From NCBI GenBank assembly GCA_022496805.1, contig CM040106.1, positions 5,208,001-5,272,000 on the forward strand: a stretch of 64,000 bases of DNA, written 5' to 3'. The position numbers and the translations under genes are program-made. The stretch comes from Pohlia nutans. Its lineage: Eukaryota > Streptophyta > Bryopsida > Bryales > Mniaceae. Below, one piece after another: positions 22,500 to 32,539 of this stretch. Positions within the stretch are counted from its first letter, which is position 1. Every line of letters begins with the position of its first letter. Under the pieces are notes generated by a model, which worked only from the letters and a program-made list of their open reading frames with translations, was not told the origin of the DNA and did no database searches.

Positions 22500-23570
22500 T
22501 CAACATTCTTGTTGTGATTTAGGAGCAATCTACTTACATTCAATGTTTAGACGTTCATGATCGATAGAGCGTCCCTAAGCTCAGGCTTCATTGACACCAA
22601 GGATCATGCGTCATTGCATGATATATAGAAGATGAAACCGCACCAATATTGACAGGGTGGATCAGTGGACTGGAAGGAGAAGGTGCTTGGAACAGAGGCT
22701 TCCGAGCTCCATTTCGACAATGAAGAATTAACGCGGTGAGAACTTATTAATTAGTCGCATTACTACTAGACACTCTCACCCCAACCCTGCATAAACCCTA
22801 ACCCTAACTGTTGGCGCCTTCATCTCGTGGAGCGTTGGCAGCGATCCCGTCAAAACCCACGCTCCTCAACGACTTCGACACCGAGAGTGGTAAACCCTAA
22901 ACTCTACCTCTGTGATGAGTCCCGCCTACAGCCAATGGAAGCAATCGTTTCTAAAAAAAGTAATAAGTATGCATGTGCAGGAAGAACGGAGGATTGCAAA
23001 CAACAGCAAATGTGAGCATCGAATTTGCAAGAATAAAAAAGAAGGTATGTAACTCACCCAGGGTCGGCAGGTTTCTTGACTTCCGTGCTTGTCGCAAGCG
23101 GTAGCAGACCTAGCTCCTTCAAGAGTTCCTTATTCTTCTAGATTCTCCTCATCCGCTCCTTCTCATATTCTGAAAATCCGGGCCTTCACAAACAACAATA
23201 CTGTACGTTACGACTTAGAAAATGCTTGCAGATGACTACCAGCATCTGAAATATGACTGCTGCTAGTCATATTCCGACATTATCACTACAAGCGTACACA
23301 ACGTGATTGTCAGAAGTGATGTCCATATATTATGACTACCATTTCATGCAATGATTATGACTACCCCTTGTGATGTTCATACAATACGAGTAAAACTGTA
23401 TGCAAAATGAAACATGACGTGGATTGTTCCAAGGTTCACGGTTACAGTTTTAATTGGAGAGAATCCAAAACACGTGCAAAATCTAGTGCTTGCTACTAAG
23501 AATCAAATCTGCCTATATAGGTCGCCTTCATAATCTTACTGTTGTGTGAACATGTACTGAATCTTAACTG
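22500..23570 (+). other. Interior of the CACTA element, upstream of the TNPD remnant
   Basis: No recognised domain. Contains AGTCAT-type motifs near 23,220-23,400. A short frame at 22827-23015 (MERWQRSRQNPRSSTTS) has no support. Confidence 0.4.
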
Positions 23571-23579
23571 GGCTATCTA

Positions 23580-24505
23580 GCAGGAGACACGAGGATGACA
23601 TGGCACGTCGCAGAGGGGAGCGCCACGAGTACAAGCGTAAGAAGCGGAAGGCTCAGGTAGCGTAGCCTGCAGAGATGTCTGACGAAGATTTCCACGTCTG
23701 GTTTCCAAAAGCGGTGATAAGAGCCATAGAAGATGGGGACGAGTAGGTGCCTCCAGACGTGAACGCCTCGATGTTACCTCTGTCAAACATAGCGAAGTCC
23801 TATCGATCGATGTATGCATTTGGAAACCACATTCGTGTCCGGAGTGCAGAGGCACAATTGACAACCGTAGACTCGGGAGTAGCCGCAACCTTTCGACAAC
23901 TATGTCACGCGGGTATGAAGGATACAAATCTTCGTGTGGCAGAGTTGGAGTACGTGGAATGGGTGGAGGAAATCCTGGCCGTGGACTATGGACACTTTGA
24001 TGTGGTTGTCCTCTTTTGCAACTGGGTGGTAGCAAACATGAGAGGAGATGGCGCCACCATGAAGCACGATGACTACGGATTCACTACCGTGAACTTCGAA
24101 AGATTGATCCCATACTCTGCATAGTCATTCGCCTTCCCCCTCTACATTGAACAAGTTTTCTTTGCTCCGGATGTGGCCAAACGTGGATGGGAAGTTGTGA
24201 TGCGTAGAGAACCGAGAGGCGTTCGGTCATTCTCCAAACATCAGCTAACGGAGGAAGGTCAATGCATATCCTTGGGCAGAACATGTGATTTTCCAGGACT
24301 TGAAGCCACGGGCCTACATGAGGATAACATCCCAAAAACACCTATCATAGGTGGCGCGTTGGAAGTAGTGCCGGAGGTGGTTGCTAAAGCACTAGAACGC
24401 CTCACACAGGACGATACAATAGTGGATGATTTAGAGTACTCTGACTCAGAGCAGGATTGTGTCCTCAACCATGACCCACATTTGTATGCAGACCATTGTT
24501 GTGGT
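23580..24505 (+). pseudogene. C-terminal (DUF4216) remnant of CACTA TNPD transposase
   Basis: One frame runs from about 23,590 with stops at the ends of RKAQVA, of IEDGDE and of LIPYSA. Blocks: MSDEDFHVWFPKAVIRAIED, SMYAFGNHIRVRSAE, then the DUF4216 core VEEILAVDYGHFDVVVLFCN, DDYGFTTVNFERLIPY, EQVFFAPDV and GWEVVMRREPRGVR, followed by DFPGLEATGLHED and an acidic tail ending YSDSEQD. The same order occurs in the second CACTA element (46,494-47,377). The tnp2 and DUF4218 parts that should precede it are missing, so it cannot be a transposase. Three in-frame stops confirm decay. Confidence 0.75.
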
Positions 24506-24830
24506 ATATCCATATATACATATATGCCTTCACACGTACATTTGTAAATAGTCTCTTTTTTTTTCCTGATCACACGACACACATGCATTTCAACATTCCA
24601 GTGTATCAGCACTATTCACACGCCATAGTTTTACTTCTCTTACATGCACATACAGAATAAATAAATCCGGGAATAAGTACTTGACATTTTAACAAAGAAC
24701 CCCCCTCCCTCCCCACCCCCACCCCTCAAACCCTAAACCTTCGACCAAAAAATAATTAAAATTGGAATTTTAATTTAAATTTTAAAAATGAGAAAAAAAA
24801 ATAAACAAGAAAAAATGAAAAAGAAAAATT

Positions 24831-24933
24831 GAAAATTGAAAAAGAAATTAAAATTAAAATTAAAATTAAACTTTGAATAAATGAAAAAAAAAAGAAATAA
24901 TGCGAGACAAAAAAGAAAATAAAGGAAAATATT

Positions 24934-24988
<55 letters not shown>
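24831..24988. repeat. AATTAAA low complexity and (TA)n(TG)n microsatellite
   Basis: AAATTAAAATTAAAATTAAA-type tract, then (TA) about 13 followed by (TG) about 14 at 24930-24986. No gene. Confidence 0.9.
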
Positions 24989-24989
<1 letters not shown>

Positions 24990-25107
24990 CAACACGTACT
25001 AGAATAATATCAAAGTGCAATTCCCAGTTACCCTAGCCCAAATGGAAAACCACTCAAATTTGAATGCATATGTTCATAATTAAGTAATTTTGAACTAAAC
25101 CTTAATA

Positions 25108-25696
25108 CTCCCTCCGTCTCAAAGATATAGTCCAATTCACGATTTTTTTGCGTCCCATTTATATCGTCCAGTTGTTGATCTAAACCTCAATCCAAGAATT
25201 ATTTAGAAGATCCAACCCTAGGGTCTTGAAGTTATCTTAACGTTTAAGTAACTTGCCAAATTTGAACCGTTGATTCTTCTTCATTTGTGAGATCATAATA
25301 GTCAAAGTTGGCTAAATTTTATTCCTGCGGAAACCAAAGAACTATTTTCGGTTTTTGAGGATCTTTTGGGGTTAAGTGTAAATGCTACCATTGGGTGTGG
25401 GCTTTTGTTATTTTGTGATTGGAGTGGGGACGCGGGCCAAGCATCGCGGTTGTGGTCGCGATGACCGTGGCGACATTTCTGACGACCACTGCTGCCTTGG
25501 CAAATTGCGTGCAATAACGGTGGTGGATTTGGCACCAAAACTAAGATTTGTAGAGGGTGACAAAGTTCAATTTTCAAAAGTAGAAGAGGCTTCAATGATT
25601 TGCATACTCGCACCACAAAATTATGCAAAAAAAATATTTTGAGCTTAATCTTGTTGTTTGAAGACAAGTTGGACAATATCTTTGGGACGGAGGGAG
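25108..25696. mobile_element. Stowaway-type MITE, 589 bp, TSD TA
   Basis: Left end CTCCCTCCGTCTCAAAGATA; right end, reverse-complemented, CTCCCTCCGTCCCAAAGATA. Both are flanked by TA. This is the classical Stowaway (Tc1/mariner) terminus. Short open frames inside (25302-25676) have no recognisable motif. The MITE is nested in the right part of the 10.56 kb CACTA element. Confidence 0.9.
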
Positions 25697-25779
25697 TACT
25701 ACATAGTGATTGCCCGAGGCTAAATACAGGGAAGCCGTCTTGGGCAGTGTATATATTCTTGGGCTGCCCCCCCTCAAAG

Positions 25780-26079
25780 AAAAAAGATGACTACATTGAA
25801 AATGCGACTCTAACATGTGAACACAACGAATACATGACTAGCGAATATGACTGCGCGTTCCCGAGGTACGTTCTCATTTGTTCCCCACAAAGGTATACGG
25901 CCCTCCCATCCACTTTATACGATACAACTAGAAAATATGACTAAAGAATATGACTCCCAGTCATGTTTTTGAATGAGGCCCCCTCCGACAGATTTGGCAT
26001 TGCAGAATATGACTGCTTGTAGTCGCTAGTCATCTTCAGTCATATTTTTCCAGTCATAAAATACCCACTCTATTGTAGT
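25780..26079. repeat. Right subterminal repeats of the CACTA element
   Basis: Repeated ATGACT/AGTCAT motifs (for example CTAGTCATCTTCAGTCATAT) leading to the TIR at 26080, mirroring the left end. Confidence 0.75.
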
Positions 26080-26083
26080 GTCA

Positions 26084-26317
26084 GACCGGAACGTAATGCT
26101 AGAGTGAAAAATGTGTCGAGATAATTGATATGATCCCACAGTACTGTAACCTAACCTAATGAGCAAGCTTGCCTCCTGAACTGTGTTTTGGTGGAGCGAG
26201 AGTAATTGCGTGACTCCATGAGTGCGAGGAGCATTTGTGACGGATGGAACGCGTGGAAGTGGCGCCTTGGAAGCGACGCAAGGATTGCAGAATCGCGTGA
26301 GGGGCTTGGTATGACCT
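26084..26317 (+). other. Flank of the CACTA element
   Basis: A short frame (SICDGWNAWKWRLGSDARIA) at 26206-26320 is open but unrecognised. No other signal seen. Confidence 0.3.
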
Positions 26318-26321
26318 TTAA

Positions 26322-27100
26322 CCCCTACAAGACCAAGGATTCATGGTTTTTAAATGACAAATTCAATTGCTCATATTATGAAAAATATAATTAACCCTTT
26401 AACGTCCCGATTAAACATTGTTTTCGAGGATGTCCTTTAAAATGGTTGATGAAAAACAAAAATGGAGTTCATTTTCAAAGCTAAGTTGTAAATGTCAATA
26501 TGAAGATCACATCTACACGGTTGGATTTATCATATTTATTTTATTAATTTTTTTTAAATTAAATTTTCAAGGTTTTCTTTTGAAATTCAATTAAAAAACC
26601 CAAATTAACACAATTTTTTTTTAAATATTGTAATGAATTTGGAATAACATGCACTACAAGATGGTATGGTTTCCATTATTTGATTCTACTTATTTTGGAA
26701 AATCATATTTAAGGTCTCACTTTTTGAACTTAGAATGAAACTTGACATAAACCAATTGTGTTGTTTTAAAAAAAATCATAATATCTTATTTTGAAGATCC
26801 ACACTGCACAAAATGATAGTCAACTAGCACCAGAACCAAGAGAAATTTGCATGGATGAAAACTGTCCATGTATGAAGTCAGGAGAATAGTTTGAATTTGT
26901 TCATCGTCCACTATGTGGACGCATACGCGTCAAAGGGTTAAGATAGGACCAAATTTTATGTCTCAAATGAAATTAGTGAAGAACATTCTATGTGTTGGTC
27001 AAACAACAAATAAATTTGAAAAAAAAAGTCCATACAAAACTCACTCAGAAAGTGCTAAAAAAACATGAGGCCCAATTTGGGCTTCTTGGTCCTTTAGGGG
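26322..27100. mobile_element. piggyBac-type MITE flanked by TTAA (host of a nested MITE)
   Basis: TTAA at 26318-26321 and 27101-27104. Left end CCCCTACAAGACCAAGG; right end, reverse-complemented, CCCCTAAAGGACCAAGAAGC. TTAA target sites and C-rich termini are typical of piggyBac-superfamily elements. Without the nested MITE it is about 230 bp. Confidence 0.75.
26395..26937. mobile_element. Nested piggyBac-type MITE, 543 bp
   Basis: TTAA at 26391-26394 and 26938-26941. Left end CCCTTTAACGTCC; right end, reverse-complemented, CCCTTTGACGCGT. It interrupts the MITE 26322-27100. The related copy at about 22.3 kb runs through the same point without it (ATATAATTTAGATGGGACC). Confidence 0.8.
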
Positions 27101-27104
27101 TTAA

Positions 27105-28755
27105 AGGATTAACACTTTTTTGCTTCATGAGAATTGACTCCCAAACCTCACGTCCTTGGTTGACACCGCAGTTCTACTTGAGGTTGAGTGCCACTTGCCG
27201 ATTGCGATTCAACCGCGCCATTTGTGTGCTTGTGGAGTCTTTGTCCCGCCTTGCAATTTTGTTGTAGAAATTGCAATCGCCATAGCTGCCACTGCAAAGT
27301 TCCGTCCATCACTTGCATATACTGCTGCGCCTCACCACCGACGCCCGGCCGTTTATGCATTCCTTTCACGAGGTGCTCCCGTTCTCTTTTTGTGCCATAT
27401 TAAATTTCTAAATTGATTTTTAATTTCGTTGTTTGGATTTGCTCGTGCTCTAGTTGAACGCGACAATGTAAGCTTTGGAGGTAAGTTTTGATGTGGTAAT
27501 ACATTCTGCATTGTGCTGAGGTATAAGACTTTGATTCCAATTGGCAGTGATTGAAGAGTATTGGCGATCGAGAGCACGTGCAATCTTCTATTCTTGCGCT
27601 GCATTCAATTTCTTCTCGAGACTATTAGCATAGGATGCAATTGTTCGATATTCCCTCATGTATATACATCGCAGATTAACTGTAGTGCTTAATTAGAATT
27701 TCTCCCTTTCGTTGGATCGCTAGTGCTCTTTCCTCTTCTTACTTCATTCTTAGATCAATTTGTTGTGGCCATTGCAAATTTTTGCTTCTTACTTATTAGT
27801 AGTCTTACTACAGTTTCAAAATCTCAATTTCATGGAGATGCTGTTGCTAAGGTGCTATTGTCATCTTGTAATTTCCAGTAGGATTAGTGAACGCTATTTA
27901 ATGACAAAGGTGTATCTCTCTTTTTAACCGTGAAATTGAGTCTAACAATAAGATTAACCCATGCATTTTTATGTTAAATTGGATCGCTTGTGTCCTTTTG
28001 TGTAATTGGATTTGTTTTGGCGATTGCACCTATTGTGAGTGTTTGTTTCTTAGTTATCAATAGTCTACAGCTTTGAATATCTCAAATGGAGCTGTTATAT
28101 TAGATTTTCAAGTAGGAAAACTGCACACTCTTTGGTGTCAATACATATTTCATAGTGTTTCGCCAAGTCTTGCTTACACTTAACTATTGAGTCTTGCTTA
28201 CACTCCTTTCATGTAAGTGTATTGGAAGTGATGAGTTTCTGTTGACAACAGGGTTAATATAAGAGATGGAACTAAGGTTTTAGTATCCTTTATCTTATTA
28301 GTTTAGTGATCGTGTTTCTATGGATTTTTATTTTTACACAGTGGTTGTGTGACCTTACAACCTGCAAATGTATTAGTTAACTAATGACAAGAATTCTCAT
28401 TTTGGCCTGAATTCATGGTTGTTTGTGTACAGTGGGAAGCCAATACAAATTGCAAGTACATGGTTCATGATCATACGGGAATGTGTGTCGTGCAATTGAT
28501 CTAGTGTTTTGCCAAGTTGTTGCACTCAAGGTGAGATTCTAATCACTTCATCTCATAAGGAGCATAGATGCATAGAAGCATGAGTTGCAATATATTTAAA
28601 ATAGAGTGCTCAAGATGAAAGTGGAGTTCAAACTTACATAACAAGCTTGAAATGTCCCTTGTTTATATAATGCAGTGGAAAACATGATCCTCATCACTGA
28701 GATACAATGATGCAATTAAGGTGATATGATTTTTGCAGTATCTTGACTAAGAATA
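27105..28755. other. Intergenic stretch, no gene recognised
   Basis: Short frames at 27156-27416 and elsewhere have no motif. It may be 5' leader or intron of the trihelix-like gene that follows. Confidence 0.4.
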
Positions 28756-29565
28756 ATGGCACCAAGAACCATTAGCCAATCCAGCCAATTTGGCTTACAA
28801 AATGGATTCAAAGCCATAATTGGTGTTCAACGCAAAACCTCACACCGGGTGGAGTCTACCAGAAGTAATGCTGCTTGTGCAAGGCAAACAGCACAAAGCG
28901 TTCGAACACACGCTTGGCTTGGTGTACAATCTCATAAAGAGGTGGGTAGACCACGTGCAAACATTCTTCAGCATCGCATTCCTGCTGCACCAAATCCTCC
29001 ACCAAATGTTGGCAACCTTCCACCAGTTAACAATCCTCCACCAAATTTTAGCAACCTTGCTTAAGAGGCTGAGGCAAGTCGCCTACCGATTGACCCTCAT
29101 TCTACTAATGCCCGTCATCTTCCACCTCAGACGCAAGCACAAATCCGCCTAGCTTCCAGAGACAACCTACATTTGCCCCTTACTGCATATGAGAGACTCA
29201 ACTACCAGAGAGTGCCACAGGATAATGAGTTCTGGCGCAAACAAGTGGAACAACTAACTTCGTCCCTTAGCGTTGCCATGGAAAAGAGTAAAGATAAACT
29301 ACCTTGTTGTGATCGAGAAAATGTTAAGGTTAGTGGACTACCTTGTTAAGATAAACTACCTTGTTGTTGATGTGGACTTTGATGTTGAAAGGATCTTAAC
29401 ACCCGTTGTTTGGATTTTTACAGCGGCACCTTACTGATATCGTTACCAAGGTTCTACTTGGGAACACTCGTTTTTCAAGCATGTACCCTTCTGATGAAAC
29501 TGTGATCGAGGCAATACTTAAAAATTTTGATGCTCACTTAGTGTACTTAGTTTTTTCTTCTTTTC
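28756..29565 (+). pseudogene. Trihelix/Myb-SANT-like gene fragment
   Basis: Starts MAPRTISQSSQFGLQNGFKA, then switches frame into TGWSLPEVMLLVQGKQHKAF and RWVDHVQTFFS. This is a Trp-spaced W-S-L-x-E-V-x-x-L-V-x-x-K segment like the first helix of trihelix DNA-binding domains. It switches back to a Pro-rich linker (AAPNPPPNVGNLPPVNNPPP) that meets a TAA at 29062. The same frame resumes with NLHLPLTAYERLNYQRVPQD and QVEQLTSSLSVAMEKSK. After an intron-like gap with a TTTTTACAG acceptor at about 29,425, RHLTDIVTKVLLGNTRFSSM and SDETVIEAILKNF follow. Two frameshifts and a stop make it a pseudogene. Such DNA-binding proteins occur both as plant transcription factors and as companions of transposases; which one is unclear. 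Confidence 0.4.
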
Positions 29566-29569
29566 CTTC

Positions 29570-31029
29570 TTTTCATGGACACAATGAAGTAAAGCAAATA
29601 CGCATTAAAGAACAGATTGAGATATACATTGTTTCTTCTTTAAATGATTTTTTTTTTCATTTTTGAATTGTGCTCTAAGAGTTGGCTTAGTACCTTGCTC
29701 TCAATAATTTGAAAGTCTCTACTTGAATGTAGATTATTTTTTCAAAAAGCCTTAAATGTTGATATCATGGCTGGACATATTGGCAAATATGAAGTGACAT
29801 CATTGTGACAACTAAGCAAATAATATCATGCAAATGATTTCCATGTTGTTTCAATTTTTAAACTATAATGTGATTGTATTGTGTACATATCAAATTGTTC
29901 AATATTGTTTCAACAAACATCTTGTAAATACTACTACAAGATTGTCCAAAACAAAAAAACCAACCATGAATATTTGTTGATTCAATATTCCTACACCACT
30001 ATATTGGAATTATTGAAACAATACCTTTGATTGACAACATTGAGTCAATATAACTTGTGACATTGTTGAGACAACCTTGTGTGGCTAGTTTGTGTTTGTC
30101 GTGTTCTCTCAACAATAGTGAAATATTGATTCAAAATTTTAAAGAATTTGAGATGATAGCGGTTACTGTGGGCTACTTTTACTAGCTATTGGTGACTAAA
30201 GTATCTATTCTCGGAAGGGGAGAGTATTCTTGTACTAATGTTCCTTTGCCCGGTGGGCATTGGCTCATTGTCAAAACAATCAGACACTTTATTCACGATG
30301 GCCTCGCAAGAGGACCGGAGTTTCTATCTATCCACATAATCTTAATGAGTATTTGCATCATTTTGGCAACAAAATTAAATATTTGGCAAGAATTGTTGAT
30401 GTAGATAGTGTGGTACTATACTTGAATGTTGCATGCAAAAAGTTACAAAGGTTCAATTCATGTAGAAGATCTAAAATTAATCCCTAAATGTCAAATTGAC
30501 CCTTTTGACGACATGGCAACATTTTTTTGTTCTTCCAAATCTACCTTGTCATTAACCTTTTCATCACGAAATATATTTTAAAAATATTTCATAAGTTGTT
30601 GTCCTACCCAACAGTTGGAGTTAGTGTTACTAGAATAAATATTTCTCTAAAATTACAAATATACATGTATGTGAGATTTTTAACAAACCAAAATTTCTTT
30701 GATTGTAGTTCAAAAGTACCCTTTGAAAAATGAGGTCGTAGATTTTGAAAACACAAAAACATCAAAAAATCACTACGACAAGAGTATTTCATTTCAAATC
30801 CACTTCAACAAATTTGACTCAATCATTTGCTTGTAATCAAAAATAGAAGGAATTTTGAATTTTATAATAAAATATTGTTGATAGCATTGGTGAATTTAAT
30901 TGTAGGGATGGATTCTAAAATTCAACATCTATAACTTTTAATTCTAATTCAATTCCGAAATGTTCCTCTAAATAGTACTTTATAATGGTTTTCCTCAAAT
31001 CATTCATTCCAGAGACAATTTTGAGCTCC
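29570..31029. other. AT-rich region with TTGTTTCAA-type words
   Basis: No confident gene. Words such as ATATTGTTTCAACAAAC resemble those in 6.9-7.4 kb. A plus-strand frame near 30189-30487 is unrecognised. Confidence 0.4.
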
Positions 31030-32430
31030 TTAGGGATTAATAAATACTCTCATGATTAGGAAATGTACATTTACAAACTGATGAGCCGTGGTATATATGG
31101 TCGGTAGCATAGCTAGGGATCGGGTCGGGAGAGTTGGGATGCCTCGTCCCATTGGTACGGAAATTTCTTGAAAAATGGTACCTTCTGGAGTATCCATCAT
31201 TCCTTGTGTGAACTCCATATAGTGTTGTAGGGATGGATCGGTAGAGGTCGATGCTGCGACTAGCCGCCGAATCTCGTATGTCGGTCGGGAATCCATTTCC
31301 GTGGTAGTATCGCGTACTACTGTCGGTGGGATGGTCTCCGACTGTAGGTTTCGCAACTCTCAATGGAAACGGATGTTAGAGAGCTGGTCGGCAGTTACTT
31401 CTATTGGTAAAGGAGAACCGGTAGCTCGTGTACGCGATCGTTCCATACTGATGACGAGGCAGTTGTCCGATCTAGATCTAGATCTGGATCTGAGATTTAG
31501 ATCTGGATGTGCTAGGTAGGTCAGGCTCTGAGATCAGTTTGGCGAGTCCTTTGTGCTGGCCTAGTCGGTTGCTCTTTGGCACCGTAAACCTTTTCCACAA
31601 ACTGCTCTAGCAGATTCTTGCTTAGTAGCATTATCGACTGTTTACTACACTGGCCAACTGTCACACACAATGATCTCCAAGGCGTTTTGCGAGTACCCTT
31701 TCTTTGTATTTTGCTTAGAACTATGAGGCGTTTTACGGCTACTCGGGCTCGGTATTTTTTTCAAAACTATGATGTTTGTGTAAGAAGCAGATGGTTGTTG
31801 TTTCCCAGGGACGTATAGCGCCTAGCGATAGTCGACAGTTGCGACTACTGACTAGCCCAAGAGAACGACTGGTTTCTGAGCTGAACTTTGCATGGTCGCC
31901 AAATGTTAAGGGGTTTTCTAGGAACCGACCTTAAACTAATGAGACTACTTCTTGCAATACTACGCTACTCTAGACTAGTAAGTAGAGATTGAGAGGAGTA
32001 GTAAGAGAGTTCTAATGAAGGAGATTGCACCGTCGACTAGATTGAGCACCAATATGCCTGTAAGTCGACTTCCGCATGCTCACAGACTACTGCAACTAGC
32101 CCGGATTCAATCACAAATAATAATACAAGAGCAAGAAATAATACTCCTACAGTAGTAGTCAAGCATACTAGTGCACACACGAAGGTTTAAGACAAGAATG
32201 AAGTACAACTGAGGCTGCCTGTAAGGAAGATGTACAAAATGTATAGCAACACTTCTCTCAAAGAGAGGGAAAGTACATATAGGAGACAGGTCTGATAGTG
32301 AGTCAGACTGGTTGACCGGGATAGTCGGGTCGACCAGTCTGTACCAGCCTGTGCTACCGGGTATCGCCTGTCGGGCCTATTCCTGTCGGGTATATACTAG
32401 CCTACTCTTAGCCTAAGGGAATATCCAACA
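31030..32430 (-). mobile_element. 5' fragment of an LTR retrotransposon (LTR, PBS, leader ORF)
   Basis: On the minus strand an LTR-like segment 32430-31904 (527 bp) starts TGTTGGATATTCCC and ends CCCCTTAACA. It is directly followed at 31903-31891 by TTTGGCGACCATG, which resembles a plant LTR-element primer binding site. An ORF starts at 31446 (MERSRTRATGSPLPIEVTAD), passes one in-frame TGA at 31360 and continues (ELRNLQSETIPPTVVRDTTT, LQHYMEFTQGMMDTPEGT) to 31030. It stands where gag should start but has no zinc knuckle or clear capsid motif. Protease, reverse transcriptase, integrase and the 3' LTR are missing. Confidence 0.55.
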
Positions 32431-32539
32431 AATATTCAATTAACAAGGCTCGCTTGTGGAACTCTAGACACAAGACCATAATTTAAAGCAAAAAAATTAG
32501 CAAGGAAGGAGAAGAAAATAAGATGAACAATGTTCAATG

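Larger units (their letters stand above)
15519..26080. mobile_element. Complete CACTA element, 10.56 kb, TSD TCA
   Basis: Left end CACTACAACAAACTGGCC; right end, reverse-complemented, CACTACAATAGAGTGGG. Target duplication TCA at 15516-15518 and 26081-26083. Both ends carry dense subterminal repeats with the core AGTCAT/ATGACT. Gene order: a TNPA-like gene leftwards (about 20.78 to 16.6 kb), a bidirectional region with more AGTCAT motifs, then rightwards only the DUF4216 end of a TNPD gene (23.6-24.5 kb). The tnp2 core is absent, so the copy is non-autonomous. A Stowaway MITE (25108-25696) and a TTAA-MITE remnant (about 22.29-22.48 kb) lie inside it and are later insertions. Confidence 0.9.

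Noticed and set aside
24775..25020. 81-codon minus-strand frame rich in Phe and His-Thr repeats
   Set aside because: Encoded by AATTAAA and (TG)n low-complexity sequence.
15519..26080. Autonomous CACTA element
   Set aside because: No tnp2 core or DUF4218 found; the TNPD remnant has three in-frame stops.
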